A stretch of 64,000 nucleotides of DNA from Asterias rubens (lineage: Eukaryota > Echinodermata > Asteroidea > Forcipulatida > Asteriidae). The position numbers were made by a program, and so were the translations under genes. The stretch lies in contig NC_047080.1 of the NCBI RefSeq assembly GCF_902459465.1, forward strand, positions 12,622,866-12,686,865, in the 5' to 3' direction. Positions 11,401 to 56,374 of the stretch are shown here, piece after piece. Numbering within the stretch: the stretch's first letter is position 1; each line of letters starts with the position of its first letter. The notes under the pieces are model-generated. The model was given only the letters and a program-made list of their open reading frames with translations, ran no database searches and was not told where the DNA came from.

Positions 11401-13548
11401 GGCAGCAGCAGATTACATATAGCTATGAATGACTAAGATCCACTCACCTGAGTTAATATAATCTTCTCCATCCATCTTAACTGTTACTCTCAGACCTGGT
11501 TTAAGATTCCTGTCTATCTGGACCTCCTAAAATAGACAAACCAAACCGGAAAATAAAGCAAGTCAAACTCACAAACAAGAATTTCACTTATTATGAACAT
11601 AATAACTAGATTGTCTGCATCCAAGCTTTTCTGAAAAACTCCTCTGTTATTTAACACCCATTAAGAAAATTTATCTCATTGTCTTAAGAGTAAGAATAAC
11701 TCAATACTCGACAGGATTGAAAGATATTTATCAGACTCAATGTCAAAATTGGAACACTTAATTATTACCTTTAGGAGTCCAACACTGACAAAGGATCCCT
11801 TTCCTTGCCGTACGGTGCGGTCCATCACCAAACCTTCCCTGTATCGAGAAAATTCATCAGCACGTAGATGGTGTGGACAATCTAAAGGATTGAGAAGTCC
11901 TAAAAGAAAAGAACAACATCTAATATTACTATCCATGACAATACAGCACCTAATATTACTATCCATGACAATACAACATCTAATATTACTATCCATGACA
12001 ATACAACATCTAATATTACTATCCATGACAATACAGCACCTAATATTACTATCCATGACAATACAACATCTAAAATAATAACCATGACAATACAACATCT
12101 AATATTACTATCCATGACAATACAACATCTAATATTACTATCCATGACAATACAACATCTAATATTACTATCCATGACAATACAACATCTAATATTACTA
12201 TCCATGACAATACAACACAATCATAACAGGGAATTACCCCCCTCCCCCCACTCTTGGCAAACAAAAGGAATATAAAATGTGAAGAAACCAAGCAGAAACT
12301 AATGCACTCACCTGCAAACTGTAAGTCTGCCTGCATCGGGAAGAAGTTTTTTCTGAGATATCTGCAAAGAAAATGAAAATGATGCTAATATATCATAACA
12401 AATTTATGTTTTTGCCACATTTTGAAAACATTTGTATTGTTGCAAGACATTCTCACCTATACTTCTGTTCTTCCATTGAGTAAAAAAACTCTGATTAGGT
12501 CATAATGTTTAGAGTCTAAAAGAGGTGTTTAATCATAAGAGAAATTAAAATAAAGTTGTGAATTCTTACTGTGGACATTCAAGATACTGAAGAATTCTTG
12601 CAAGTTGTACGTTTGGGTTTCCTTTCTTCCCAATGCCATCAAAGTTTCCATCTGTATTCCTGAGGGTCAAACATAAAGTCCGCTTATTTTAAGGGAATAA
12701 GAAGACAGTGTAATACATGCTACTTGTTTGTATTGTGAGAGGTAACAAGTCAGGGTTGGTTGGTTGATTGCACCATTTGAAATAAGCTTGATATGCGAGC
12801 GCACATAATCTCTGACAAAACATAAACCATTTTAAAAGTTTTTTCTTCTAGAAGGTGACCAATAATGGGGTACTTTGCCTTTAAAAGAAAATAAAATAAA
12901 ATTAAAATCACAAGCATTTCTGAGCAAAGTTACTTGACTTGAGGGACAAAGAGTTGAAACTTACGATGCAGGCATACCCGATTCATCAAAGATAATGACT
13001 TCATCTACGGCAAACACAACCATGGCTCTGGCAATCTGAGTACAACAACAAGTAAAATGAAAATGGAAAACTGTAATACAACATTTTTTTTTACATGAAA
13101 TCATACTTAGTAGGTTGTGGCATGTCATGGCTGAGCGGTAAAGAGCATGGGACTCAAGCAAATAGTGTTTCTTTTCAGAGGAGTGTGGGTTCGAGTCCCA
13201 GTCATGTGACACTCTGGTCCTTGAGCAAGTCAATATACTTCACCATATTTGATTTGTCTTTTTGATGTAATATTAAAAAGGGTTAAGCCTCGTGATTCTG
13301 GTTTACAAAGGTTTCCTGTAAGCTACAGTGATTCTGTTCACTGATGAAACATTCTTGTTTCATTAATAGAAATATATTCAATAAGAATGCATTTATCTGA
13401 ATGAATACATGATACGCAAGGAGCCAATCCATTGGGTTGTGGATGGGGTGCATGCCTACCTGTCCTGCGAGGTAGGTCCTAAGCTGAGGTGACTGTGCAT
13501 TGTCTAGAATAGAACCAGGAAGAGCTACACTCACAGTCCAAGGACGTC
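8475..13548 (-). CDS. SPOUT1: SPOUT1 exons 4-12: SPOUT methyltransferase domain
   Basis: Exon 4 carries GRPWTVSVALPGSILDNAQ; exon 5 IARAMVVFAVDEVIIFDE; exon 6 NFDGIGKKGNPNVQLARIL; exon 7 YLRKNFFPMQADLQFAG; exon 8 LLNPLDCPHHLR and the VDR-like MDRTVRQGKGSFV; exon 9 EVQIDRNLKPGLRVTV; exon 10 KTFTGTVVSPSAPRTEAGIY and YWGYSVRLASGLSAVF; exon 11 IVFGGLKGLE and NTCPTQGSRTIRTE; exon 12 EAILISLSSLRPQ and the stop. Each block has a clear counterpart in order in the human protein. Exons 10 and 11 each sit at the edge of a tandem array that has copied their splice junction. Confidence 0.92.
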
Positions 13549-16500
13549 CTATGGGTAGATCAGACAAACATGACTAAATAATGCAACTTCCTATCACAAC
13601 TTCAAATAGAAGTGTACTTTTTAACATTAGCAGCTGATGAGAAGCAATTCTCAACTAATCACATCATATCACAGCTGGACCCTCTTTGATTTGAAAAATT
13701 GTATTGTTACTTAAACTGTCTCAAGGGCAGATTAAGGAGGACATTTATAAAGTTTCATCCAGGTTGTCAAAGGTGTATCCACTAGACGAGTTAGGTTTTG
13801 GGTTGGGTTTGGGTGGCGGCGGGTAGAAAAGGAGTTAATATACCAACCTAAAACCCTCCTCTCTGCTTCCTTGGCTTCAGCATCTTCTCTTTCCAATCTC
13901 TCCGCTTCTTCTTTTTCTCTCAGCCTCTCTAACTTGTCATCTTTCATCATTTTCTTCTTCCCTTTATCTGGTAATATAAAGTGACACGAACGAATGAAGA
14001 CATGTTGTCTGAAGTTAACCAAATATAAATGAATTGGTCAAAACACATGGAAAATTAGCCTAAGACACGGCCAGGTATAAGAAAAGGAAGTCTGACATAA
14101 GGAATTGTTGAATTCTTTATCATTATTGTTCTTTTCTGACTCTAGGCCTATTGAACTGGGTATCATATTGGAAAAACAGTCAACTGTGCACAAAGCTATC
14201 TGCTGTATACTGTGTGTGTAAATCACATTCACTGATATGCAAATGATTGCACAGTTTGAGGTACAAAGTCATAAATTAGGGAATAACAGTGCGAGTACCT
14301 GGTCTTCACTGGTGGTAATTGTAATGTCTTGAGTTCTACAAGAGCTGTTGCTTTGATGCTTGCTTGGTTTATTGTGTCTCACACATGTCTTGCTTATAAT
14401 ACACATACAATGTAAGATATATACTTATCAATGGGCTACTGTTTCAAGGGTACAATCACTGTATGGGGTGGTGGTCTCTATATGCATATTCATTAGTTGG
14501 ATCATGATATTGGAATGTGGATGAGAAACACATGGCGAGGTCCGTTAACAGCGCCAGCCACCAACCAAGGTCATTACCACGCAGTGAAGACCGGGTACGA
14601 ACACCGTTATTCCCATTAATAAATACCTTTTTTTATCGAATTAAACGGCTAAAATTTTCCAAATTTTGTTACTTTTCTCTCGGCTATACTTCCAGACATG
14701 TTCAGGGGCCATATTTGAGCTTTTGATGGTTCCCATAGTTTTCGTGCGTTAATCACATTACTGATCTTTGAGACCAGTGACTCTTTTAAATAATGATCTT
14801 TTCAGCGCCTTCACTTGGGTCAAAGGAGGCAAATGATTGGACGATAGCTGTTCCTTGTGCATTAAAACGCGCGCATGAGCTCGGCGTCAGTTTATACGCG
14901 CGTACATGTTACCACGCGCACTAAAAATTGATACATTTTCAGCGCGCGTACGCGTAAGTGCGCGAAGTTGCAATGAAACTAACACAGATATAAATAAGCG
15001 TGCCATACAGTGCAATGCGCAAGGTTTACACAACGTACGCTGATTTAGTGGCCACTTATTCGCTATTTTCCAAAGCCGGTCTTTATACCACCGTTTTCAC
15101 TCCCACACGTGACCGGGTTTTGACCAATCAGAGACTTGAAAACGTCCAAGGTATTTATTAATAGTGAATCACACACTGTGTATAATATTGAAGTTGAATG
15201 GCCAGACAAGTGAGGGAGTTCTTAGAATAGAAAGCTACTCTAAAACCATCAATCAAAATATTGTAAATTTTCTGCATTCAGTAATACTTACTGTCATCCC
15301 TCCATTTTTTCCATTCTTTCGGCTGGAAAATGAAATAATAAAAATACATATCACAATTCAATGACAACTGTATCAAAATAAATAAAATATATTTTTTTAA
15401 AGTAATCTCATTCTCAAATTATAAGAATTAATCATTGTTTTTACACAGATTCAGGCTGTGAAATGTGAGCTATGTACTTGTGATGATCTTAACCCTTGAC
15501 ACACCATCACAAAGATCTAGGGTAACTAGTTGCGATAAAGTAACCCTCCTGCCGACAGCATAGCCGGAGGGTTACGAATCATACGCAATCTGTGCTGGGC
15601 GAAATGGTTAAAAACGTACAATTTTGACAGCTAACACGAGTCAGCAGATTTGCTTCATTTTTACCACTTTTGAAAATCATGACACAAATCATGACCATTC
15701 GCCCTGCACAGATTGCATATAATTCGTAACCCTCCGGCTACGCCATCGGCAGGAGGGAATATGTTATCGCAACTATATAGGGCAACAAGAATTTTAACCA
15801 AGTTGGTTACTTAGAACAAATTCACACCAGACCAGTGACTAGTCACTAGGACTCCAGTCAGACTTGACTTTCATTGCCTTGCCCCCTTGTGACTTGAATG
15901 ATATCACGCTGCGAATGCGGATGCAAAGCAAATTTTGACGCCCAACCACATGTATGTTTTTGACGCAGGAGTTGAACACATGGTTTAACCATGAAGGTTC
16001 AATTCAACTGTTCGGTTGTGAACAACTGCACGTCAACAGCCACATCTGTTGGATAACTTTTCGTATGGCGCCACCACATTTTCACCCTTTCACAAAAAGG
16101 GATATCTCATTCTCATTCTCATTGAGGTAAATTATACTATATTATTTCATATCGAATGAAAAAGTGGTGGCGCCATACGGAAACTTTTCCCAACACTGCT
16201 TTAGGATTGCACCAATTATTACAGTACTTTTCACCTACAGTTAGTGTTGTTTTATATCACTGCTATGACCCGGTCCTACTACTTGCCGTCAACTCGCCGA
16301 CTTGCCGTCAACTCGCCGTCAACTCATTTTCGTGCCGTCAACTCATTAAGTTTACATGAAAAATCTATAAAAAGGGGGCACGGAAGTGTTAAGTCTGGGC
16401 TAAACTACATATTTCTCATGGTTTTCGGTACAAATTCATTCACAAAAACGACTTTGTGTTGATAAAAAAACAGTGCCAATCATTGACATCTTGGGCCAAG

Positions 16501-17000
16501 ACTAATCATTGTGAAAAAGGAAGATGGCGGCCGACAGTTTTTCGGCTTCGAGAATTTTTTTTCACGAGAAAAAAACTCAATTTTTATTCCGAAATATAAC
16601 CTAAAACTTACGCGAATGCTCTTTGAGCTGATACTTTACAGTTCTATGTTTCTTTTGTGGATTTTAAATGAATATTGGCGGAGTTGACGGCGAGTTGACG
16701 GCGCAAGTGAGTTGACGGCGAGTTGACGGCAAGTACTAGTACTAGTAGTAGGACCCCTGACCGCTCTGCGGAGTTGTGTGTTGGTTGCAATTCATTATTT
16801 TTAGCCTGGCTTTTTGAGGCTAGGGGGAAATTTACGCGTCGTTTGTTCTTAAAATGACATATAATGTTGCTTCTAAATCCATTGTATAATTAGATTATCA
16901 GATGAAGATGACAACCACATACCTTGGAGGAATCCAGAGGTCGTTGAGAAGCACCTTTCTTCTGTTTCTTAGACTTTGGGGGCGAAATTGAGTCAGACAT
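8475..17000 (-). CDS. SPOUT1: SPOUT1 / CENP-32 homologue, 28S rRNA uridine methyltransferase (12 exons)
   Basis: Exons in transcript order: 16923-17000, 15292-15322, 13848-13967, 13460-13548, 12965-13035, 12570-12659, 12312-12361, 11769-11899, 11448-11526, 10936-11137, 9552-9699, 8475-8540. Phases agree throughout, all junctions are GT-AG, and the sum is 1155 nt, or 384 aa plus stop (human protein about 376). The protein has a Lys-rich coiled N terminus (about 1-76), then the SPOUT methyltransferase fold from GRPWTVSVALPG (77-88), the family motifs GIGKKGN and LARILQYLECPQYL, an inserted OB-like segment, and the C-terminal knot with NTCPTQGSRTIRTEEAI (about 350-366) that binds S-adenosylmethionine in the family. 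Human SPOUT1 is reported to make m3U in 28S rRNA and to act at kinetochores and centrosomes. The 31-nt exon 2 and the weak exon 3 donor (TTAG|GTTGGT) are the least certain parts. Confidence 0.93.
9686..10440 (-). repeat. 110-bp tandem array carrying copies of the SPOUT1 exon 11 acceptor
   Basis: About six units of roughly 110 bp (spacing 103-111) plus partial ends. The unit nearest exon 11 includes that exon's first 14 nt and its splice acceptor (minus strand TTTCTGCTGCAG|GCATCTG). The other units carry the equivalent TTCTGCTACAG|GTATCTG. The array fills the 3' end of SPOUT1 intron 10, so six decoy acceptors lie upstream of the true one. The rest of the unit holds a CTATGGCTGCGGCTAT motif shared with dispersed repeats elsewhere in the window. 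Confidence 0.85.
10441..10556. repeat. Dispersed MITE-like repeat fragment (CTATGG / GTTGCTAAGG family)
   Basis: Contains AGCTATGGCATGACTGTTGC, GTTGCTATAGG and, in inverted form, AGCCATAGTCGCAGCC. Related sequence occurs at about 27719-27945, 39590-39650 and 43870-43945. The alternating direct and inverted CTATGG/CCATAG motifs suggest a small non-autonomous hairpin element; its ends are not clear. Confidence 0.45.
10566..11011 (-). repeat. 144-bp tandem repeat carrying copies of the SPOUT1 exon 10 donor
   Basis: Three copies spaced exactly 144 bp, marked by the donor block at 10643, 10787 and 10931 (minus strand GAATTCAG|GTTAGT). The copy at 10931 is the true 3' end of exon 10. The two copies downstream in the intron repeat about 75 nt of coding sequence (a near copy of TLGTSERGVDVDKLQLSEF) plus the donor, with a small insertion at the start of the coding part. 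They are therefore pseudo-exon 3' ends lacking an obvious acceptor. Confidence 0.85.
11914..12216 (-). repeat. 30-bp minisatellite in SPOUT1 intron 7
   Basis: Ten copies of a 30-bp unit (one of 29 bp) containing CTAATATTACTATCCATGAC. The array fills about three quarters of the 412-bp intron 7 and stops about 15 nt short of the exon 8 acceptor. Because the unit is a multiple of three, long repetitive frames appear on both strands; these are not taken as genes. Confidence 0.85.
13127..13245 (+). mobile_element. tRNA-derived SINE, truncated copy in SPOUT1 intron 4
   Basis: A tRNA-like head with an A-box-like TGGCTGAGCGGTAAAGAGC, a CAAG anticodon region and a B box GGTTCGAGTCC, then the tail start TCCTTGAGCAAG. 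The same layout and tail are found in the longer copy at 52490-52866, so this is a SINE fragment and not a working tRNA gene. Confidence 0.7.
13848..17000 (-). CDS. SPOUT1: SPOUT1 exons 1-3: basic, coiled N-terminal region
   Basis: Exon 1 (16923-17000) starts MSDSISPPKSKKQKKGAS and ends at a GTATGT donor. Exon 2 (15292-15322) is only 31 nt and encodes PKEWKKWRDD, matching the human EWRKWK element. Exon 3 (13848-13967) encodes a Lys/Glu/Arg-rich helix (KLERLREKEEAERLERED). This part is a predicted nuclear-targeting and coiled segment without catalytic residues. Introns 1 and 2 between these exons hold four inverted-repeat mobile elements. Confidence 0.85.
14279..14614. mobile_element. MITE-like element with ~45-bp terminal inverted repeats (SPOUT1 intron 2)
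   Basis: The left end GGGAATAACAGTGCGAGTAC, continuing through GGTCTTCACTG, is matched in inverse orientation at the right end (CAGTGAAGACC to CGTTATTCCC). The element is about 336 bp, has no coding frame, and is flanked by ATTA on both sides (14275-14278, 14615-14618), a possible target duplication. Confidence 0.6.
15525..15779. mobile_element. Foldback element in SPOUT1 intron 1
   Basis: Two arms of about 85 bp in inverse orientation. The left holds AGTTGCGATAAAGTAACCCT and GCCGGAGGGTTACGAATC; the right holds GATTGCATATAATTCGTAAC, CCTCCGGC and ends ATCGCAACT. The spacer contains CCACTTTTGAAAATCATGAC. A related half-element lies at 55676-55985. No coding potential, so presumably a non-autonomous transposon. 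Confidence 0.65.
16047..16194. mobile_element. ~145-bp MITE with GGCGCCACCAC inverted ends
   Basis: Inverted ends GGATAACTTTTCGTATGGCG/CCACCAC and GTGGTGGCGCCATACGG/AAACTTTTCC enclose a short AT-rich core with AAAAAGGGATATCTCATTC. A second copy at 55711-55849 inside another repeat fixes the boundaries. No target duplication is clear at this copy. Confidence 0.65.
16271..16757. mobile_element. Foldback element with reiterated GCCGTCAACTC subterminal repeats
   Basis: The left end reads CGGTCCTACTACTTGCCGTC and carries four copies of GCCGTCAACTC or a variant. The right end carries the same motif inverted (GAGTTGACGGC) four times and closes with GTAGTAGGACC. About 490 bp, no coding frame. The flanking TGACC on both sides (16266-16270, 16758-16762) may be a target duplication. 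It sits in SPOUT1 intron 1. Confidence 0.6.
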
Positions 17001-20000
17001 GTTTATCACAAGACGTCAGCGAAATGGTAACACCTTTTCACCACACGTGTTTTCCACAACTGCCTATTGATGGCGCCCTTTACAAATAACAGTGTCGTCA
17101 TCATTTAGTAGACTCGCCACAAATCGTTCACAACAAAGTTCTGGGTTTGGTGAAATACATAATCTCCACAAATCTGTATACAAAATTGTTAAGTTCTTTT
17201 TTATACATTCACCACCAAGAATATAACTTCACACTTCGTAAATTATTTACCTTTTCATGTTTTATTGTAAATTATCATTTCATCAAGAAAAAAATCATCA
17301 TGTTAATCTGTTCATCTTAATAATGGAAGAAACAAAACTTTTATTCAGAAAAAGGCTCACTCCATACAAAAACCATCATAATCAGATCAGTACACAGCTA
17401 TGCATAATAATTGGACCATCACCCTACCTATTTATACAAAATCATTACTCTGAGTAAAATTTGGAAGTCCTTCATATTTTATTCACAGCTCAGGGAAAAA
17501 AACTAATTCAAACTAAATCACAAGTATTCTGGTAAAAAGTGACTGTTCTTTACCCAAAACATTTTTTCATTGGAAAATACTGAATAGTCTGCAAACTTGA
17601 CTTTTAAATAAAACAAAAGAGAGAGAGATAGTTAGAAAAGATGAAGGAAAAATGGGCAGTGTTACAGCACCGATTAATATAATATTTTGGCGGAAATCAA
17701 TATTGTGAAAATCATGTTTTAAATGTGCTCCTATATTTGGCATTTCCTGCGACAAGTTTCTGAATGATGACCGCATCTTCTTTTACATTCCGATACCAAA
17801 AATGCATTACAAAATATTTTCCAAAGCGCTTTTTTTTCCAATCTACTTTTTACTGTACCTTTAAAAGTGAAGACCACACAGTGGCCTATTGATGTAGTGC
17901 AAGAACTAAACAAAGTATGACTGTGGAATGTTAAAGTCCAAAATATATTTTGAGCAAAAAAATAATGATAAAACAACCCTCCCCACAAACCAACTTTATC
18001 ATAATTTCATTTACTTCATCTGGCCTATTACAAAGTAACAAAGATAATTAATAAAACAAAGAAGGAAAAAAAGAAGAAAATAATTGTTAAAAATCCTAGA
18101 GAGAATCCCTCTTTACCAGTATACTGCAAAACAAATCAGCCACTTCTTTTTATCATCAAAAACAAATGTCCTTAATTATCATCGAAATCCTGCCGGCATT
18201 TTTTTGTTTCCTTTTATACAAAAAATGTGACCCAAAATTTGCTGTACATGGGGTCATGATGTTCTCATGCTGCTCATATGATATACCTTCCAAATCGAGA
18301 CTGTACAATAATGATGCCTTTTAAGAATCAGTTTTATATATTTAGTTCATTCTATGTAACTACATGTATACATCAATTCTTATACATAATTTACACATAA
18401 GGTTGCTTCCAGTACAAATTAACAAAAAAGAAACATACGGAAAGATTATGGATTAAGTTACATTTACAATTTGTTTTGTTTTCTCCTGGTTGCCCTGTTG
18501 GTCAAGTCCCCTTACATCACCATTATTGCCTCACTCTGAAACTCATTGATTTGCATACATAAGCTCCAATATGGCCACCATGGTGTACTCACAGGTGACA
18601 CAAAATTTAGCTGTTTTGAGAAAGAACACATCTTTTATGTATTTTGTACTCACAAACATGGTTTACAGAAAAAACACACAAATAAAAACACCCTTTTAAA
18701 TGTTTATTGCCCCCAAGCTTAATAATTATTATGTACTTGGTTAAAATTGACCAGTTTTGTCATACAGCAGCAATTTGATTATATTGATCATGGTATCAGA
18801 GCTTAAATCACAATAATGAAAATTACATTTTCTTTTGGCTGATGTAAGCTGTTTATCCTGAGCAGGATTCTTTCAGTCTGTTCTTAGCAGATTGAAACAG
18901 ATTTCGAAATAAGAAAACAATATACCAATGATGCCAGCTATACTTATATTAACTTTCTTTAAAATGTTCAGCTCAGACGAAATTAGCAGGATACCAGTCA
19001 CAAATAGTAATTATTGTTACACAACTTTTTGGTTGGTAACCTTGTAGTGGTAAGTAGAATCAATTTGTGACTGGCTTAATTGCTTGAAGGAGCTTCACGA
19101 AATAAGGACTTGGTCATGAGTCCTTAAAATCAACTGCCTCAAAAGTGTACATTACCACAAAATAATATTATTGATAAAATAGCAATAAGGATAAATCCAA
19201 ATTAACATGGTAACATGCAATCACTTTGATTCACATTATCAAAACGATACATTACAAATTATGTCTTATTCTCTTCAGTAAGAGACTTTCTCAAGGTAAG
19301 CATTCAAAACTAGGGGAATCCATTAAATTAGCTAAACCTCAGACTTTACAAAACAAACGATATGCAAAAATAAAGCTGCCATCACACATGGCAAAGTTAA
19401 GTGTAGTAAAATATATCAGTTTGGCTGTATACATGTAAAAGTACAGGGTTAGCATGCCTTACATTGGTGCAAAGAGTTAGCATGCTTGACTCTGGCTGTA
19501 GTGCCAGATAATAGATGCATTGATTAAGCCAAAGACACTTTTCAGGCACAACGTTACCCTGTTTTTGATATCTTTGATTCTGGTACCAGGCCATTTTGAT
19601 TGAGGATATTATGGTAGGGGTCTGGATAACAGACCTGGGGTCTGGATAACCCGTAGACCTTTCGAACCTCTTCCAATTTTAACGGTATATATAAAGCATT
19701 GATTCAGTTTAAACAAAAACGACCGGATTGTTTGTAAACCAGCTACAGATATTCCAGGTAAATACCCTGTTCTAAAAAATTGCTGAAAATTAACCAGTGT
19801 ATTGATTGCTGAATTCTATGGGATAGTATACCATTCAAGCATATTGGTCACCTTTGAAGCTACCATCTTTGTCCCAAAGTCTCCCACTACCAGAGCAATT
19901 TTCCTGTAAGAGATACTACCTTGGATTCCTAAACATTGCCATAATTAATGCCATATTGCAATATGTACATCATGTATAGTCCATTACAGTCGTTTGCAAT

Positions 20001-22092
20001 GAAACCAAGTAACTTTGCTTAAACATTCAATCCTGTATTTGGCTTATCTTTACTTACATTATTATTGAGTACATGAACGCCATGAGTTGTTTAAGTACAA
20101 CATAAAATGAGAATTAAAGTAAAACAAACAGAAAGTGTTAAACTGGGAAGATGAAAGCTAATTATTATACACCATTTTTTTTACAAAAACAAAATATGAC
20201 TTTTTAATATTTAATTGTTGTTGCAATCTGTGCATAATTTATTTACTTAGACATGATTAAAGATTGTTCCTGATAAAATAAAACAATGCGTATTTAATTC
20301 ATTTACTCTACATGATTTCAACCTTATCAAAAATATGAAATATAAATTAGTTACCATTTTGAGATGCATTATACTCAAACAAAATAGAAACTATAAGTTG
20401 GGTGGTTTACAGTGCAATGAAGCCAAGCTTCTTATAACTCGTTGTAGGTAGGTGGGTTTTGTAAAGAGTGGAAAGTTGTTGTGAAAAGTATACATATATT
20501 TTTCTAGCCTTCTTGAACCTTTGTTATATATGTCACTTAAATCGCTAGTATTTTGTTTTGATATGTAGTGTCACTCCCATAGCAACCCCACATAAGAAAC
20601 AGAAGTTTCTTTTCAAGAATAGACACATTAAATGGCTTTGTTGTCATTTTGAATGGTTATCATCTACAGCTAATTGGCCAGGTGTTGCCCAAGTTGTCAT
20701 TGCCACTGCCTTCTGATTGGCTTACACACAAACAGAAAATTTAACCCCCTTACCCAAGCTGTGATTGCCAGTTTTTTTTTCAATTTCTTTCTCAATAAGC
20801 AGAATCCACATTCCCCAATACCCTATAAATGCAGAAGTAGTTTTTATGTCATTTCTTAAGGCCTGTGGGAGAAGCACCACACATTCTTTGCAAAATTGTT
20901 TTCCCTGCCTTTTCTTTGAATTTTACCAAAACAGCATTGTTTCATTAGTACATAAAAAAACAATTTCATACAAAAAGGCATGATGATAATTTTGTTTCTT
21001 CCAGTAGAATTAAATAAAATTGTGTAGGGTGGAAGTGCAATCTGGAGGGGTCTGGGGTAGCACCATATACATAGCTCCATTGCGATGTGTCTACAGGTAT
21101 CATGTTTGGATCGCAGGATTGGAAATGTATATATAAAGGACAGTCTATAGCAATGCATTATTAGCCATGCAGAAGTTACGGCTAACAATGCAATGAAGGG
21201 CTTATGGAAAAATACACCATGGTTTTATCTTTGAACTCGTTAACTGGAACTGCAAAGAGACCACTTGCACTAGGCCACATGTACATCCAAACAGCCTCCA
21301 CGCTGAGGTCAAAGGTTGGCACATCATTGACCGATAGTGGTGCTTCGCTATTTAAAGCTTGATCAATAATGGAAGGCTTACCTCATCTTTGAGGTATGTG
21401 ACTTATAATATGGAAACCTTCTTGCCCTTCACTGGTTGATGCGAAAACAGGACAACTGCAACCATTAAACTTGCCATTTAAGGAATGAAAACATTATCAC
21501 AGTTTATCTTGCTGATAAAACTAAACAAGAAATCGTGTACTTTTATTTTTGAGAGCTTTTTTACTTGCTTTCATTCCTTCACACACTTCAGACACCAGCT
21601 TTCCAATCCCCGCACAATAAAGCTGGCATTGCAACACCTTTCTCTAACACAAAAACAAATCTAAGAGTACTTGCCTCTAGAGGTTTGCATTATTATAAAG
21701 TAGTTGTTGGACAGAACATGATGGTCATTGCTCAAGGCACCCAGTGATATCATAGAAGAAACAAAAATCCCTTTAAAAATGGGATACTAGAAAAACATCT
21801 AGGATTATAACCGCCAACACTGCAATTATTTTCCCATTAAAAAGTAGCATTTAACTGCCAAAACAATCGTTATAACATAAAGTCTTGGGAGGCTGCTGGT
21901 TGCAGGATAACATTCCCACATGTAGACTTCTCCATACTGCAGAGTAGTAAGCATTGTCATGGAAAGCTCTTTGAGAAGACAATGCTAAGACTCAGCCATG
22001 CTGTTGAAAAGGATCTCTAAGAAGACTCCTCAAATATGTTGACAAGAATCTCCAATGCTGAAGCCAAGATTCTTTGAGAAGACCACACAAGT
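17001..22092. other. Intergenic region between SPOUT1 and VAV
   Basis: AT-rich sequence with only short frames and no recognisable exons or RNA genes. Its left edge should hold the SPOUT1 promoter (the ATG is at 17000) and its right part may include the VAV 3' untranslated region. A small duplicated GGGGTCTGGATAAC occurs at about 19617-19650. Confidence 0.4.
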
Positions 22093-22395
22093 GTTGCGAA
22101 GGATCTCCCATAGTGTTTTTTATAGAAGGCTCTTCCACAGTGTAAAGAAGGCTCTTCGAAAGTGTTGGGAAGGCTATTTCATAGTGTTGAGAAGGCTCGT
22201 CCATAGTGTTGAGAAGGCTCTTCCAAAGTGTTGGGAAGGCTCTTCCACAGTGTTGAGAAGGATCTTTATTCCATTGTGTTGAGAAGGCTCTTCCATAGAG
22301 TTGAGAAGGCTCTTCCAAAGTGTCAAGAAGGCTCTTCCATAGATTTGAGAAGGCTCTTCCATAGTGTTGAGAAGGCTCTTCCATAGAGTTGCTCC
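22093..22395. repeat. ~22-bp minisatellite downstream of VAV
   Basis: About 14 imperfect copies of a 21-24 bp unit GAGAAGGCTCTTCCATAGTG, about 600-900 nt past the VAV stop. Because the unit is not a multiple of three, similar repetitive frames appear in all three minus-strand frames, which argues against coding. It may lie in the VAV 3' untranslated region. Confidence 0.8.
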
Positions 22396-22692
22396 AATGA
22401 TAAGACCTCCCCAGATTTCTGAGTAGGATCTAACATACTGTTGAGAAAGAACTCTAGAAAGACATTGCCACAATGTCGTGAGTAGTCTGCCACAATGTTG
22501 TGAGTAGTCTCCCACACTGTTTAGAATGTTTTCACGAAGACCCTGACAAGAACATCCTACAACACTGCAGCAGAGAGGACATTGAAACTATGATGGAAGG
22601 AGGGAGAGATAGTTGCCATCTTGGAAACTGTCTCTCATCACAGAGATGTCTCTCATATCAGGATTGAACCTCCCTTCATTCACCGCACAACC

Positions 22693-22698
22693 TTTAAT
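22693..22698 (-). terminator. VAV: Candidate VAV poly(A) signal (ATTAAA)
   Basis: The minus strand reads ATTAAA about 300 nt after the VAV stop codon. It is the nearest standard hexamer seen; others exist further on, such as AATAAA at 22265-22270. Weak evidence. Confidence 0.25.
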
Positions 22699-22994
22699 GT
22701 ACAACTGAGCAGTGTTTATACTTGAACTGCAGTCTGATACTTTACTTTGTGTAGGACATCCAACGGAAAGGGAACTGAAGTTTGAAGAGCAGCTGTCCAA
22801 CAAGGAGTCTATTATGAGAAATATTAACTACCAACTCAAAATCCAAAATAATTCAACGTTTCCATACATGAGATACATCATGAACAACAGCAAGATTCCT
22901 GGAGAGTTATTGATTGTGATCTTTGGAGTAGATTCTGCCGTTGACAAATAGAGTGTTTTTAAGAATTCCTGTTCTGAGAGGTGACTCTCCATCC

Positions 22995-56374
<33,380 letters not shown>

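Noticed and set aside
11676-12220. Repetitive frames of 106-140 codons
   Set aside because: Created by the 30-bp repeat being a multiple of three; one merely runs into SPOUT1 exon 8.
21992-22517. Minus-strand repetitive frames up to 130 codons
   Set aside because: The same peptide pattern appears in several frames of a 22-bp repeat, which indicates repeat-driven openness and not coding.
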